Part shown: piece after piece, positions 9,568-18,335 of the stretch
How the letters are laid out: every line of letters starts with the position of its first letter
Numbering within the stretch: the first letter of the stretch is position 1
NCBI GenBank assembly: GCA_947497495.1
Contig: CANMGT010000001.1
Location: forward strand, 1,116,001-1,180,000
Reading direction: 5' to 3'
Source: an uncultured Lentibacter sp.
Lineage (GTDB): Bacteria; Pseudomonadota; Alphaproteobacteria; Rhodobacterales; Rhodobacteraceae
DNA: 64,000 bases
Translations under genes and position numbers: made by a program
Notes under the pieces: generated by a model
What the model was told of the DNA's origin: nothing
The model's input: only the letters and a program-made list of their open reading frames with translations
The model's database searches: none

Positions 9568-11153
9568 GTTTGCTCAACGTGACAGGGCTGAACGTGACGT
9601 TCCGCCAAGACGGTAAGGCCAACCACGCGGTGCGTGATGTGAGCTTTGCGGTTGATCGCGGCGAGACAGTTGCGCTTGTCGGCGAGAGCGGCTCGGGCAA
9701 GTCTGTGAGCGCGCTTTCGACGGTGTCTTTGCTGGCGGGCAGTGCCGAGGTTTCAGGCTCGGTGACATACGACGGCCAAGAGATGATCGGCGCGAAGGAC
9801 AGCCTGCTGCGTAAGGTGCGCGGCAACGACATCAGCTTTATTTTCCAAGAGCCGATGACGTCTTTGAACCCGCTCCACACGATTGAAAAACAGCTGAGCG
9901 AAAGCCTCGCGCTGCATCAGGGCGTCGGCAAAACAGAAGCCCGCGGGCGCATTCTGGAGCTGCTTGAAAAAGTCGGCATTCGCAATGCCGAGAGCCGCCT
10001 CAACGCCTACCCGCACGAGCTGTCGGGCGGGCAGCGTCAGCGCGTGATGATCGCTATGGCTTTGGCCAACAAGCCCGACATTTTGATCGCAGACGAGCCG
10101 ACAACCGCGCTTGACGTGACCATTCAGGCGCAGATTTTGGAGCTGCTCAACGAGCTGAAAGCCTCTGAAAACATGGGGCTTTTGTTCATCACTCACGACT
10201 TGGGCGTGGTGCAACGCTTTGCCGATCGTGTCTGCGTGATGCGCAAGGGCGAGATCGTTGAGCAGGGGCCGACAAAAGAGATTTTTGCCAACCCGCAGCA
10301 CGAATATACCAAGATGCTTCTGGGCGCGCGCGCCGTGGGTGTTCCGGGGCCAGTGCCTGAAGGCGCGAAAGAGCTCGTCCACACCGATAAGCTGAAGGTC
10401 TGGTTCCCGATCAAGGCGGGCTTTTTGCAGCGCACGGTTGACCATGTGAAAGCCGTGAACGAGGCCAGCATTTCGGTGCGCGCCGGTGAGACTTTGGGCA
10501 TCGTTGGCGAGAGCGGCTCTGGCAAAACGACGCTCGCTTTGGCCATCATGCGGCTGATCGCCTCGGACGGCGGGATCACCTATAACGGACAAGATGTGCG
10601 CAGCTGGAGCACCAAGAAACTAAGGGCATTGCGGCAAGAAATGCAGATCGTGTTTCAAGATCCGTATGGCTCTCTCAGCCCGCGGATGAGCTGTGCCCAG
10701 ATCATCGCCGAAGGCCTTGGCGTGCATGGCAACCCCGACGGGCGCAGCGCGCGCGAGCTGGTGGCTGACGTCATGCTCGAAACCGGCCTCGATCCGGCCA
10801 CCATGGACAGGTATCCGCACGAGTTTTCGGGCGGTCAGCGCCAGCGCATTGCCATTGCCCGCGCGATGATCCTGCGGCCCAAACTGGTGGTGCTCGATGA
10901 GCCAACATCGGCACTTGATATGACCGTGCAGGTGCAGATCGTTGACCTGCTCCGAAAGCTGCAGGAGAAATACGGGCTGGCCTATCTTTTCATCAGTCAC
11001 GACCTCAACGTTGTGCGCGCCATGAGCCACAAGATGATCGTGATGAAACAGGGTGATATCGTCGAGGCGGGCGTTGCTGCCGAGCTGTTTGAAAACCCGC
11101 AAACCGACTATGCCAAAACCCTGCTCACGGCGGCGCTCGATTTGAAAGTGTAA
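9564..11153 (+). CDS. yejF: Yej-type ABC importer, dual ATPase YejF
   Basis: Cytoplasmic ATPase with two nucleotide-binding domains in one 529-residue chain. Domain 1 (about 1-260) has Walker A GESGSGKS, signature LSGGQRQRV and Walker B ILIADEPTTALD. Domain 2 (about 275-529) has GESGSGKT, FSGGQRQRI and LVVLDEPTSALD. Each is followed by a switch histidine (ITHDLG, ISHDLN). Both domains keep all catalytic motifs, so two active sites are expected. It is the last gene of the operon; a hairpin followed by a T run lies about 60 nt downstream. Confidence 0.94.
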   Translation: MSLLNVTGLNVTFRQDGKANHAVRDVSFAVDRGETVALVGESGSGKSVSALSTVSLLAGSAEVSGSVTYDGQEMIGAKDSLLRKVRGNDISFIFQEPMTSLNPLHTIEKQLSESLALHQGVGKTEARGRILELLEKVGIRNAESRLNAYPHELSGGQRQRVMIAMALANKPDILIADEPTTALDVTIQAQILELLNELKASENMGLLFITHDLGVVQRFADRVCVMRKGEIVEQGPTKEIFANPQHEYTKMLLGARAVGVPGPVPEGAKELVHTDKLKVWFPIKAGFLQRTVDHVKAVNEASISVRAGETLGIVGESGSGKTTLALAIMRLIASDGGITYNGQDVRSWSTKKLRALRQEMQIVFQDPYGSLSPRMSCAQIIAEGLGVHGNPDGRSARELVADVMLETGLDPATMDRYPHEFSGGQRQRIAIARAMILRPKLVVLDEPTSALDMTVQVQIVDLLRKLQEKYGLAYLFISHDLNVVRAMSHKMIVMKQGDIVEAGVAAELFENPQTDYAKTLLTAALDLKV

Positions 11154-11211
11154 ACGCACCGCACCGCATGGTTAATGCTGGGTCGTTAACCGCGAAACGA
11201 ATGTGCCTGAA

Positions 11212-11263
11212 GTATGCAGCTTTCTATGCAGCACTGCGTGCATAACGCGTGCATACGTTTTTG
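11212..11263. repeat. TGCATA repeat/inverted-repeat cluster, probable terminator between convergent yejF and hemN
   Basis: In a 171-bp convergent gap, GTATGCA (11212-11218) is mirrored by TGCATAC (11250-11256), which runs into GTTTTT. Inside it are two further TGCA-containing words, including the near-direct repeat GCGTGCATA / GCGTGCATA at 11236-11254. The outer stem plus T run suits a terminator for yejF. The internal repeats allow alternative pairings. Confidence 0.45.
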
Positions 11264-11324
11264 CCGCTAATTCTTAACGCAAATTAACTTAATGTAGCGT
11301 GCGCAGGCCCTCTTGGTTGCCAGC

Positions 11325-12686
11325 CTAAATGGCCGAACTGTGGCCCGCTTTGCTGAGGTCGTAGGCGTCAAAGCTACGGGCGATGAGCCGCGTCAGTTGT
11401 TGCATGTCGGAAGGCACGCGCAACCCCGTTTCGCTGACTTGCAGCAGCCCTTGAAAGGCGCTGTTTGCGTCGGCAAACATCTGTTGCAGCGCTTCGGGTT
11501 TGATCGCGAAATTCGCCAGAATTTCTTCGGCGTCTATCGCAAAGTCGCACATCAGCATTTCGATCAGCCGCGAGCGCAGCTTGTCCTCGGCTGAAAACGC
11601 GTGGCCCTTGGCCGTTGAGAAGCGCCCTTCGGCAATCGCCTTGGCATGCGCCGATGTGGCGGGCGCGTTCTGCGCATAGCCCTGCGGGAAGCGCGAAATC
11701 GACGACGCGCCCAGCCCGATCAGCACATTGCTGGTGTCGTCGGTATAGCCCTGAAAGTTGCGGCGCAACGTGCCGGCTTTCAGCGCGCGGCTCAGCCCGT
11801 CTTCCTTGGTGGCGAAGTGGTCAATGCCGATCTCTTCGTAGCCGTCCCATGTGAACAGCTTGCGCGCCGTTTCAAACAGCTCGAGCCGCTCTTGCGGGGT
11901 TGGCAGCGCATCCGAGGGGATCATCTGCTGGCGCTTGGCCATCCACGGCACATGCGCGTAGCCGTAAAGCGCAACGCGGTCAGGCGCGAGGGCGAGCAGC
12001 TTTTGCACCGAATCTGTGATGCGCGCGTTGGTTTGGTGCGGCAGGCCGAACAGGATGTCGGCGTTGACCGAGGTGATGCCGCGCGCGCGCAGCATGTCGA
12101 CAGCGTCACGGGTGATTTCGAAGCTTTGCAGACGGCCGATGGTTTGCTGGATGCCTTCGTCAAAGTCCTGCACGCCAATAGAGGCGCGGTTCATGCCAGC
12201 CGCGGCAAGCGCATCAAGGCGGGCCGCGTCAACTTCGTTCGGGTCGATCTCGACAGAGAACTCGTAGCCGGGCGCGAAAGGCGCAACGTCGGCGATGGTC
12301 TGCGCAAGCTCGGTCATCATGTCGGGCGCCAGAAGCGTTGGCGTGCCGCCGCCCCAATGCAGGCGAGAGAGAGTCACGCCAGCTGGCAGAGTGCCTTTGA
12401 GCAATGCCAGCTCATCCTTAAGGACTTGCAGATAGGCCCGCACCGGCGCGTCTTTGGTTGTCCCCTGTGTGCGACAGGCGCAGAACCAGCACAAACGGCG
12501 GCAAAACGGCACGTGGATATAGAGCGAAATCTGCCCGTTTTCAGGAACAGCTTTGATCCAACTGCGAAAATTCCCCTCCGAAATTGCCGGATTGAAGTGA
12601 GGTGCCGTCGGGTAACTCGTGTAACGCGGCACCTTCGCGTCAAAAAGACCCATGTCTGAGAGTTGTTTTTTGCTAACCATCCGCAT
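11325..12686 (-). CDS. hemN: Oxygen-independent coproporphyrinogen III oxidase
   Basis: Radical-SAM enzyme that decarboxylates coproporphyrinogen III to protoporphyrinogen IX without oxygen, keeping haem synthesis running at low oxygen. The product (453 residues from the ATG at 12686) has RYTSYPTAPHF at the N-terminus. The cluster motif C62-xxx-C66-xx-C69, with the extra C71 typical of HemN, lies in HVPFCRRLCWFCACRT. The SAM-binding GGGTPT follows. The start is uncertain: GTG 12698, ATG 12686 and ATG 12680 are all in frame, and none has a well-spaced ribosome site (AAGGAG is 13 nt before the GTG). It is divergent from fnrL over a perfect FNR box, the classic Rhodobacterales arrangement. Confidence 0.94.
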   Translation of the reverse strand: MRMVSKKQLSDMGLFDAKVPRYTSYPTAPHFNPAISEGNFRSWIKAVPENGQISLYIHVPFCRRLCWFCACRTQGTTKDAPVRAYLQVLKDELALLKGTLPAGVTLSRLHWGGGTPTLLAPDMMTELAQTIADVAPFAPGYEFSVEIDPNEVDAARLDALAAAGMNRASIGVQDFDEGIQQTIGRLQSFEITRDAVDMLRARGITSVNADILFGLPHQTNARITDSVQKLLALAPDRVALYGYAHVPWMAKRQQMIPSDALPTPQERLELFETARKLFTWDGYEEIGIDHFATKEDGLSRALKAGTLRRNFQGYTDDTSNVLIGLGASSISRFPQGYAQNAPATSAHAKAIAEGRFSTAKGHAFSAEDKLRSRLIEMLMCDFAIDAEEILANFAIKPEALQQMFADANSAFQGLLQVSETGLRVPSDMQQLTRLIARSFDAYDLSKAGHSSAI

Positions 12687-12715
12687 AGGATTATTCACAA
12701 GGACTGGGAAACTCC

Positions 12716-12729
12716 TTGATTCAGATCAA
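12716..12729. promoter_or_regulatory. FNR/FnrL box between hemN and fnrL
   Basis: TTGATTCAGATCAA is a perfect TTGAT-N4-ATCAA site. Its centre is only about 24 bp from the fnrL ATG and about 24-42 bp from the candidate hemN starts. It also overlaps the AAGGAG upstream of hemN. This spacing would make class II activation give nearly leaderless transcripts, so repression or autoregulation is as likely as activation. Confidence 0.9.
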
Positions 12730-12746
12730 ACGCGCGAAGTAGCAAA

Positions 12747-13493
12747 ATGCACAATTCATTGACGGCTGAAATATCGCAGGACTGCGGTGATTGTCCTATC
12801 AGGCATCGTGCCGTCTGTGCGCGCTGCGAAGCAGATGAGCTTGAAACGCTTGATAATATTAAGTATTATCGCGCCTATGAGGCGGGTCAGACGATCCTCT
12901 GGTCAGGCGACAGGATGGAATTTGTCGGCTCGGTTGTGCGCGGTGTCGCATCGCTCACCCAAACAATGGAAGACGGGCGCACACAAATGGTTGGCCTTTT
13001 GCTGCCTTCCGATTTCGTCGGCCGCCCGGGCCGCGAGACAGCGGCCTATGATGTTGTCGCCACAACCGACATCGTCATGTGCTGTTTTCGCAAGAAACCG
13101 TTTGAAGACATGATGGCGCGCACGCCGCATATCGCGCAGCGCCTTCTTGAGATGACGCTTGATGAACTCGACGCCGCACGCGAGTGGATGCTGGTCTTGG
13201 GCCGCAAAACGGCGCGCGAGAAGATCGCCAGCTTGCTGAGCATCATTGCCCGCCGCGACGCGACGCTCAACCTGCGCTCGGGCGAAGGCCCGCTCGAGTT
13301 TGACTTGCCGCTCACCCGCGAAGCCATGGCCGACTATCTGGGCCTGACACTTGAAACCGTCAGCCGCCAGATCAACGCGCTCAAACGCGATGGTGTGATA
13401 GAGCTGAAGGGCAAACGCCACGTGACTGTGCCTGATTTTGACAGACTCAGCGAAGAGGCCGGAGACGACTCCGACGGCGGGATGCTCAGCTAG
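12747..13493 (+). CDS. fnrL: Crp/Fnr-family anaerobic regulator FnrL
   Basis: Oxygen-sensing transcription factor of 248 residues. An N-terminal cysteine cluster (C13, C16, C24, C27) plus an internal cysteine (C112 or C113 in IVMCCFRKK) can ligate the oxygen-labile 4Fe-4S cluster, as in Rhodobacter FnrL. The cyclic-nucleotide-like beta-roll and long dimer helix follow. The C-terminal winged helix (about 185-225) has the recognition phrase GLTLETVSRQINALKRDG, whose E..SR is the signature for reading TTGAT half-sites. This fits the three FNR boxes found at its own promoter, at ccoN/uspA and before ccoG. Confidence 0.95.
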   Translation: MHNSLTAEISQDCGDCPIRHRAVCARCEADELETLDNIKYYRAYEAGQTILWSGDRMEFVGSVVRGVASLTQTMEDGRTQMVGLLLPSDFVGRPGRETAAYDVVATTDIVMCCFRKKPFEDMMARTPHIAQRLLEMTLDELDAAREWMLVLGRKTAREKIASLLSIIARRDATLNLRSGEGPLEFDLPLTREAMADYLGLTLETVSRQINALKRDGVIELKGKRHVTVPDFDRLSEEAGDDSDGGMLS

Positions 13494-13582
13494 GCTTTTC
13501 TTTTTCCTGTAAACAACCTGAGGCGCCACCGCGCAGCACCTGCGTTCTGTCGGTTCGCGCTTGCCTTGCAAGCCGCTTAAGT

Positions 13583-13628
13583 CTGGGGGCAAAGCCCCCA
13601 GTTGGTCGGATTTTCGAAGAAAATTCGA
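13583..13628. terminator. Bidirectional terminator/palindromic repeats between convergent fnrL and uspA
   Basis: CTGGGGGC-AAA-GCCCCCAG (13583-13601) is a perfect 8-bp stem of the GGGGGC repeat family. It is followed by an AT-rich stem ATTTTC-GAA-GAAAAT (about 13610-13624). The 142-bp convergent gap holds no gene; these stems probably end both transcripts. Confidence 0.65.
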
Positions 13629-13635
13629 AGCCGGA

Positions 13636-14475
13636 TCAATGCGCCATGAACACCGGCAGTTTTGACTGTTCCAGCATATAGCGTGTTGCGCCACCCAAAA
13701 TGGCCTCGCGGAACCGCGAGTGGCCGTAAGCCCCCATCACCACCATCTCGGCGGCTATGTCGTCCGCATGGCGCAGCATCACGTCAGAGACACGCGGCAT
13801 CGTCTTGGACAGAACGTCGATTTCGGCATGCACGCCGTGGCGCGCCAGCCAGACCGACAGCAAGCCGCCCGGATCCGAGCGGTTGGGCCCGTGCTTGGGC
13901 GGGTCGATGACCACAACATGCACATGCTCCGCTTGCCTCAGAAGCGGCAGCGCCGCGCGCACGGCAGCGAGGGCTTCATCGCTTTCGTTCCAGCCGACGA
14001 CAATTTTCTTTGGCACCGGCGCTGGTTTCTGCTTCTCCGGAACGATGACAACAGGCACCCGCGCCTCAAAGAGGGCGGCTTCGACAAGCGCTTCTTGATC
14101 TGGCCCGCGGTCGGTTCCGTAGGGGGTTGGCAGCACCATAAGGTCGGCAAAGCGCGCGCGGCCAGCGGCGTGGCGGCCGATGTCGGCCAGTTGTGCCATG
14201 CCTGTGTCAGTGCCCCAACGCAGGCCCGAAGTGTCAAGCTTGCTCTGCACTGAAGTTTCGATGTCTTTCGACTCTTCTTGAGCCTTATCAATGACTTCCT
14301 GCAAAACGAGGGCGTTTGCGCCAGCGTAGTAGTAGCCCGTTTGGCTACGGTCAACGCCAAGGCAAAGCGCCTCAAGATGCGCGTCATACGCAGCGCTATA
14401 GGCTATGGCGTGGTCGAGCAGAGGCCCAGCCAACGCCTTGTCAGTTACGGCAGTGAATACAGTTTTATACGACAT
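13636..14475 (-). CDS. Universal stress protein (two Usp domains)
   Basis: Cytoplasmic UspA-family protein of 279 residues. The N-terminal half (MSYKTVFTAVTDKALAGPLL) and the C-terminal half (PKKIVVGWNESDEALAAVRA) each begin like a Usp domain, so it is a tandem-domain member. The C-terminal half has the ATP-binding pattern G-xx-G-x9-G in MGAYGHSRFREAILGGATR. The ATG at 14475 with GGAGGA upstream is preferred over an upstream in-frame extension to 14550. It is divergent from ccoN with an FNR box exactly midway, so oxygen-limited control by FnrL is likely. Usp genes beside ccoN are common in Rhodobacterales. Confidence 0.9.
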   Translation of the reverse strand: MSYKTVFTAVTDKALAGPLLDHAIAYSAAYDAHLEALCLGVDRSQTGYYYAGANALVLQEVIDKAQEESKDIETSVQSKLDTSGLRWGTDTGMAQLADIGRHAAGRARFADLMVLPTPYGTDRGPDQEALVEAALFEARVPVVIVPEKQKPAPVPKKIVVGWNESDEALAAVRAALPLLRQAEHVHVVVIDPPKHGPNRSDPGGLLSVWLARHGVHAEIDVLSKTMPRVSDVMLRHADDIAAEMVVMGAYGHSRFREAILGGATRYMLEQSKLPVFMAH

Positions 14476-14568
14476 ATGCAGTCCTCCAACGCGGGAATAT
14501 CTGCCACGTTCGTAGCGCGGAAGGGGCGTTGTCGCATTGACGTTGATCAAGAAATTCGCAATGACTTT

Positions 14569-14582
14569 TTGATACAGATCAA
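14569..14582. promoter_or_regulatory. FNR/FnrL box shared by uspA and ccoN
   Basis: TTGATACAGATCAA is a perfect TTGAT-N4-ATCAA site lying about 94 bp from both the uspA ATG and the ccoN ATG. That spacing suits activation of both divergent genes. Confidence 0.9.
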
Positions 14583-14675
14583 GGCGACAAACCGCTCATC
14601 ACACGACAAGGGCAACAGTCAAATTCCCCAATCGCGCGGATTCGAATCGCGCGTGGGAAAACGAAGGGACGAAAC

Positions 14676-16280
14676 ATGGGTAACTACATAAAGCTAGTTG
14701 TGTTGGGGTTGGTCGCACTTTTTGCGCTCATCGCCGCCAACTTTGGCCGAGACCTGGCGTATCAGGTCAACGCTATAACATTCGCACTCGCCGCAATCGT
14801 GACGTTTGTCTACACGCTGCGCAACACGGGCGGGCCGGCACAGACTGTCGACCTCTCGGGTGAGTACATGGACGGCGTTGTTCGCGCCGGCGTGATCGCA
14901 ACAGCCTTTTGGGGTGTTGTCGGCTTCCTTGTCGGGGTCACGATCGCTTTCCAACTCGCCTTTCCGGCGCTCAACTTCGAGTGGGCGCAAGGCTATGCAA
15001 ACTTCGGGCGCCTGCGGCCACTGCACACAAGTGCGGTGATCTTCGCGTTCGGCGGCAACGCCTTGATCGCGACATCGTTCTACGTTGTTCAGCGCACAAG
15101 TGCTGCACGCCTTTGGGGCGGCAACCTTGCATGGTTCGTTTTCTGGGGTTTCCAGCTGATGATCGTTCTGGCGGCAACGGGCTATCTGCTCGGCGCGACG
15201 CAGTCCAAAGAATATGCAGAACCCGAGTGGTATGTTGACCACTGGCTCACAATCGTCTGGGTGGCTTACCTTGCTGTCTTCGTGGGCACGCTCGTCAAGC
15301 GCAAAGAGCCGCACATCTATGTGGCCAACTGGTTCTACCTTTCGTTCATCCTCACTGTTGCGATGCTTCACCTCGTCAACAACCTGAGCATCCCTGTGAG
15401 CATCTACGGCTCCAAGTCGGTTCAGGTGTTCTCGGGCGTGCAAGACGCGATGACGCAGTGGTGGTATGGCCACAACGCCGTGGGCTTCTTCCTCACAGCG
15501 GGCTTCCTCGGCATGATGTATTACTTCGTTCCAAAACAAGCCGAGCGCCCTGTGTTCTCGTATAAACTGTCGATCATCCACTTCTGGGCGCTGATCTTCC
15601 TTTATATCTGGGCTGGCCCACACCACCTGCACTACACAGCGCTGCCTGACTGGGCGTCAACGCTGGGCATGGTGTTCTCGATCGTTCTCTGGATGCCTTC
15701 ATGGGGCGGGATGATCAACGGCCTGATGACGCTCTCGGGCGCTTGGGACAAACTGCGCACCGATCCGATCATCCGTATGATGGTTATCTCGGTTGGCTTC
15801 TACGGCATGTCGACTTTCGAAGGCCCGATGATGTCAATCCGCGCAGTGAACTCGCTTTCACACTACACTGACTGGACAATCGGCCACGTGCACTCCGGTG
15901 CGCTCGGTTGGAACGGTATGATCACCTTCGGTGCTCTCTACTTCCTTGTCCCGAAACTGTGGAACAAAGAGCGGCTTTACAGCCTCAGCCTCGTAAGCTG
16001 GCACTTCTGGCTCGCCACAATCGGCATCATCCTTTACGCGGCATCCATGTGGGTGACGGGTATCATGGAAGGCCTGATGTGGCGTGAAGTTGACGCAAAC
16101 GGTTTCCTCGTGAACTCGTTCGCCGACACTGTAAGCGCGAAGTTCCCAATGTATGTGGTACGCGGCCTTGGTGGGGTTCTGTTCCTCGCTGGCGCGATCA
16201 TCATGTGCTACAACCTCTGGATGACAGTTAAGCGTTCGCCGGCCGTAGAAGCCACGAACCATGTCGTTCCAGCTGAATAA
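14676..16280 (+). CDS. ccoN: cbb3-type cytochrome c oxidase subunit I
   Basis: Catalytic, haem-copper subunit of the high-affinity cbb3 oxidase, which reduces oxygen to water at low oxygen and pumps protons. The 534-residue polytopic protein carries haem b ligand histidines in [17 protein letters not shown] and in [17 protein letters not shown]. The CuB site is in [18 protein letters not shown] and [23 protein letters not shown] precedes the ATG. It is first in ccoNOQP; an FNR box lies 94 bp upstream. Codon use and composition match the neighbours. Confidence 0.98.
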   Translation: MGNYIKLVVLGLVALFALIAANFGRDLAYQVNAITFALAAIVTFVYTLRNTGGPAQTVDLSGEYMDGVVRAGVIATAFWGVVGFLVGVTIAFQLAFPALNFEWAQGYANFGRLRPLHTSAVIFAFGGNALIATSFYVVQRTSAARLWGGNLAWFVFWGFQLMIVLAATGYLLGATQSKEYAEPEWYVDHWLTIVWVAYLAVFVGTLVKRKEPHIYVANWFYLSFILTVAMLHLVNNLSIPVSIYGSKSVQVFSGVQDAMTQWWYGHNAVGFFLTAGFLGMMYYFVPKQAERPVFSYKLSIIHFWALIFLYIWAGPHHLHYTALPDWASTLGMVFSIVLWMPSWGGMINGLMTLSGAWDKLRTDPIIRMMVISVGFYGMSTFEGPMMSIRAVNSLSHYTDWTIGHVHSGALGWNGMITFGALYFLVPKLWNKERLYSLSLVSWHFWLATIGIILYAASMWVTGIMEGLMWREVDANGFLVNSFADTVSAKFPMYVVRGLGGVLFLAGAIIMCYNLWMTVKRSPAVEATNHVVPAE

Positions 16281-16294
16281 GGAGGGATAGAAGA

Positions 16295-17023
16295 ATGGCT
16301 ATTCTTGATAAACACGCAGTCCTGGAGCGCAATGTTACGCTCCTCGCGATCTTCGCCTTCCTTGTTGTCACCATCGGCGGCATTGTGCAGATTGCACCGC
16401 TGTTTTGGCTTGAGAACACAATCGAGGATGTAGAGGGCATGCGCCCCTACACGCCTCTGGAGCTGACCGGACGTGATATTTACATCCGTGAAGGCTGCTA
16501 TGTGTGCCACAGCCAGATGATCCGCCCGATGCGGGACGAAGTGGAGCGTTACGGCCACTACAGCCTCGCGGCTGAAAGCCAGTACGACCACCCGTTCCAG
16601 TGGGGTTCAAAACGCACAGGCCCAGACTTGGCCCGCGTTGGCGGCCGCTACTCTGACGACTGGCACGTTGACCACATGCGCGACCCTCAATCAGTTGTTC
16701 CTGAATCAGTGATGCCGAAATACGGCTTCCTCGAGAACAAAATGATCGACGGCAAGTATGTTGGCGACCTCCTTTCAACCCATGCGTTCGTTGGTGTGCC
16801 TTACACCGAAGAGATGATCGCAAGCGCGCAGGCTGACTTTACAGCCCAGGCAGACCCCGACAGCGACTATGACGGGCTGATCGAGCGCTACGGTGAGAAG
16901 GTATCGGTACGTAACTTCGACGGCGCAGCCGGGATTTCAGAAGCAGACGCTCTGATCGCCTATCTGCAAATGCTCGGCACGTTGGTTGATTTCTCGACCT
17001 TCACAGCCGATGCGAGCCGCTGA
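16295..17023 (+). CDS. ccoO: cbb3-type cytochrome c oxidase subunit II (monohaem)
   Basis: Membrane-anchored monohaem cytochrome c subunit, 242 residues. One N-terminal membrane helix (about 12-33) is followed by a periplasmic domain with haem motif C68-YV-C71-H72-SQMIRPM. The family phrases [23 protein letters not shown] and [17 protein letters not shown] include the probable methionine ligand. It passes electrons from CcoP to CcoN. GGAGGG lies before the start, 14 nt after the ccoN stop. Confidence 0.98.
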   Translation: MAILDKHAVLERNVTLLAIFAFLVVTIGGIVQIAPLFWLENTIEDVEGMRPYTPLELTGRDIYIREGCYVCHSQMIRPMRDEVERYGHYSLAAESQYDHPFQWGSKRTGPDLARVGGRYSDDWHVDHMRDPQSVVPESVMPKYGFLENKMIDGKYVGDLLSTHAFVGVPYTEEMIASAQADFTAQADPDSDYDGLIERYGEKVSVRNFDGAAGISEADALIAYLQMLGTLVDFSTFTADASR

Positions 17024-17034
17024 GGAGAAGCGCT

Positions 17035-17235
17035 ATGGAAAGCTATTCTCTGTTACGTGAATTTGCCGACAGCTGGATGCTGCTTCTACTGTTCGTTTTC
17101 TTCGTGGCAATGTTTCTCTGGGTGTTCTTTCGCCCGGGCGCCACGAAGACTTACAACGACGTAGCAAACATCCCGTTTCGGCATGAAGACAAGCCTACGC
17201 CCGCACAAACATCTAGCGGCGAAAAGGAGGCCTAA
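17035..17235 (+). CDS. ccoQ: cbb3-type oxidase small subunit CcoQ
   Basis: Small single-helix subunit of 66 residues thought to stabilise the cbb3 complex. It contains one membrane span (SWMLLLLFVFFVAMFLWVFF) followed by the conserved RPGATKTYNDVANIPFR tail. GAGGAGAAGCGCT precedes the ATG. Position between ccoO and ccoP confirms the identity. Confidence 0.95.
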   Translation: MESYSLLREFADSWMLLLLFVFFVAMFLWVFFRPGATKTYNDVANIPFRHEDKPTPAQTSSGEKEA

Positions 17236-17238
17236 GAC

Positions 17239-18102
17239 ATGGCTAAGAAACCAGTACAAAAACAAGAGGTCGACACAACCGGCCACAGCTGGGACGGGAT
17301 TGAAGAGTTCAATAACCCGCTTCCGAAATGGTGGCTCTACACGCTGTATGTCTGCATCGTCTGGGCGATCTGGTATTCCATCGCTTACCCGGCATGGCCG
17401 GGCATCAAAAGCGCAACAGCGGGTTACCTCGGTTACTCGACACGCGCCGAAGTTGCTGCTGACATTGCTGAAGTTGAGGGCCGTAACGCGGCGATCAACG
17501 AGAAGCTGGCATCCGTTGAGCTTGCCTCGATCGCCGATGACGCAGAGCTGAAAGGCTATGCAACATCTGCTGGCGCGGCTGTGTTCAAAACATGGTGCGC
17601 ACAGTGCCACGGCTCAGGCGCCGCTGGTGCGGTTGGCTACCCCAACCTGCAAGACGATGACTGGCTCTGGGGCGGTTCTGTGGAAGACATCCACCTGACA
17701 CTCCAGCACGGCATTCGCAGCGAAACAGACGACGACACGCGTTTCTCGGAAATGCCTGCCTTCGGTGACGACTACCTCGAAGACGAGCAAATCGCTTCGG
17801 TTGTTAACTACGTGATGTCGCTCTCTGGCGATGCCAAAGACGCAAGCCTCGTTGAGGCCGGCTCGGTTGTTTTCGCTGAGGACTGCGCTGCCTGCCACGC
17901 TGAAGACGGCACGGGCGACCGCGCACAAGGCGCACCAAACCTGACAGATGCGATCTGGTTGTTTGGGGGCGACTACGACACGCTCGTCGAGACAGTCACA
18001 TACTCCCGCAAGGGCGTGATGCCTGACTGGAACGAGCGCCTGACAGAAGCGCAGATCCGCGCTGTGGCGACATATGTTCACCAGCTTGGTGGTGGTGAAT
18101 AA
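17239..18102 (+). CDS. ccoP: cbb3-type cytochrome c oxidase subunit III (dihaem)
   Basis: Dihaem cytochrome c subunit, 287 residues, which accepts electrons from soluble or membrane cytochromes c. The N-terminal HSWDGIEEFNNPLPKWW leads into a membrane helix (about 33-50). The two haem motifs are C120-AQ-C123-H124 and C216-AA-C219-H220, with methionine ligands probably in EMPAFGDD and KGVMPDW. AAAGGAGG overlaps the ccoQ stop. It is the last gene of ccoNOQP and is followed by a series of hairpins. Confidence 0.98.
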   Translation: MAKKPVQKQEVDTTGHSWDGIEEFNNPLPKWWLYTLYVCIVWAIWYSIAYPAWPGIKSATAGYLGYSTRAEVAADIAEVEGRNAAINEKLASVELASIADDAELKGYATSAGAAVFKTWCAQCHGSGAAGAVGYPNLQDDDWLWGGSVEDIHLTLQHGIRSETDDDTRFSEMPAFGDDYLEDEQIASVVNYVMSLSGDAKDASLVEAGSVVFAEDCAACHAEDGTGDRAQGAPNLTDAIWLFGGDYDTLVETVTYSRKGVMPDWNERLTEAQIRAVATYVHQLGGGE

Positions 18103-18109
18103 AAGAATT

Positions 18110-18185
18110 CCGCAAGCCCTAGGGCTTGCGGAGTAAGGCATCGGCGCTTCCGTCCTGTTCGCGCGTTTCCTGGAAGGCCGATGCC
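18110..18185 (+). other. Structured 3' UTR of the cco operon (two hairpins before the terminator)
   Basis: Beginning 8 nt after ccoP, CCGCAAGCCCT/AGGGCTTGCGG (18110-18131) is a perfect 22-bp palindrome. It is followed by GGCATCGGC (18137-18145) pairing with GCCGATGCC (18177-18185) across a pyrimidine-rich loop containing CTTCC and TTTCC. CCTCCTT comes straight after the second stem. A terminator hairpin follows, so a 3'-end-derived small RNA of about 120 nt is possible. Confidence 0.55.
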
Positions 18186-18199
18186 TCCTTAACACAATG

Positions 18200-18229
18200 A
18201 AGGCCAAGGGTGAAAGCCCTTGGCCTTTT
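18200..18229 (+). terminator. Rho-independent terminator of the ccoNOQP operon
   Basis: AAGGCCAAGGG (18200-18210) pairs perfectly with CCCTTGGCCTT (18217-18227) across TGAAAG, and the stem ends in a TTTT run. Confidence 0.88.
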
Positions 18230-18230
18230 G

Positions 18231-18335
18231 TCATTTGGGCCAAGTGGGCCTTACCCAACGGCGCCCGCGCCAGGGCCAGTGTTTTTGCGCGCGCGGTAAC
18301 AGGTGTCGCGGGGTGTTGAATATCGGATCAATCAT
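18231..18335 (-). CDS. Possible 34-residue basic, Trp-rich small protein
   Basis: Within the 445-bp stretch between ccoP and the LysR gene, an ATG at 18335 with AAAGGAAAG a few nt upstream opens a 34-codon frame. It begins MIDPIFNTPRHLLPRAQKHW and continues PWRGRRWVRPTWPK. It has no recognisable domain. The stop sits just beside the ccoNOQP terminator. It may be chance; the rest of this stretch (to 18547) shows no other convincing gene. Confidence 0.2.
   Translation of the reverse strand: MIDPIFNTPRHLLPRAQKHWPWRGRRWVRPTWPK

Noticed and set aside
14543..14550. TTGATCAA near the ccoN promoter as a second FNR box
   Set aside because: Half-sites have no 4-nt spacer, so it does not match TTGAT-N4-ATCAA.
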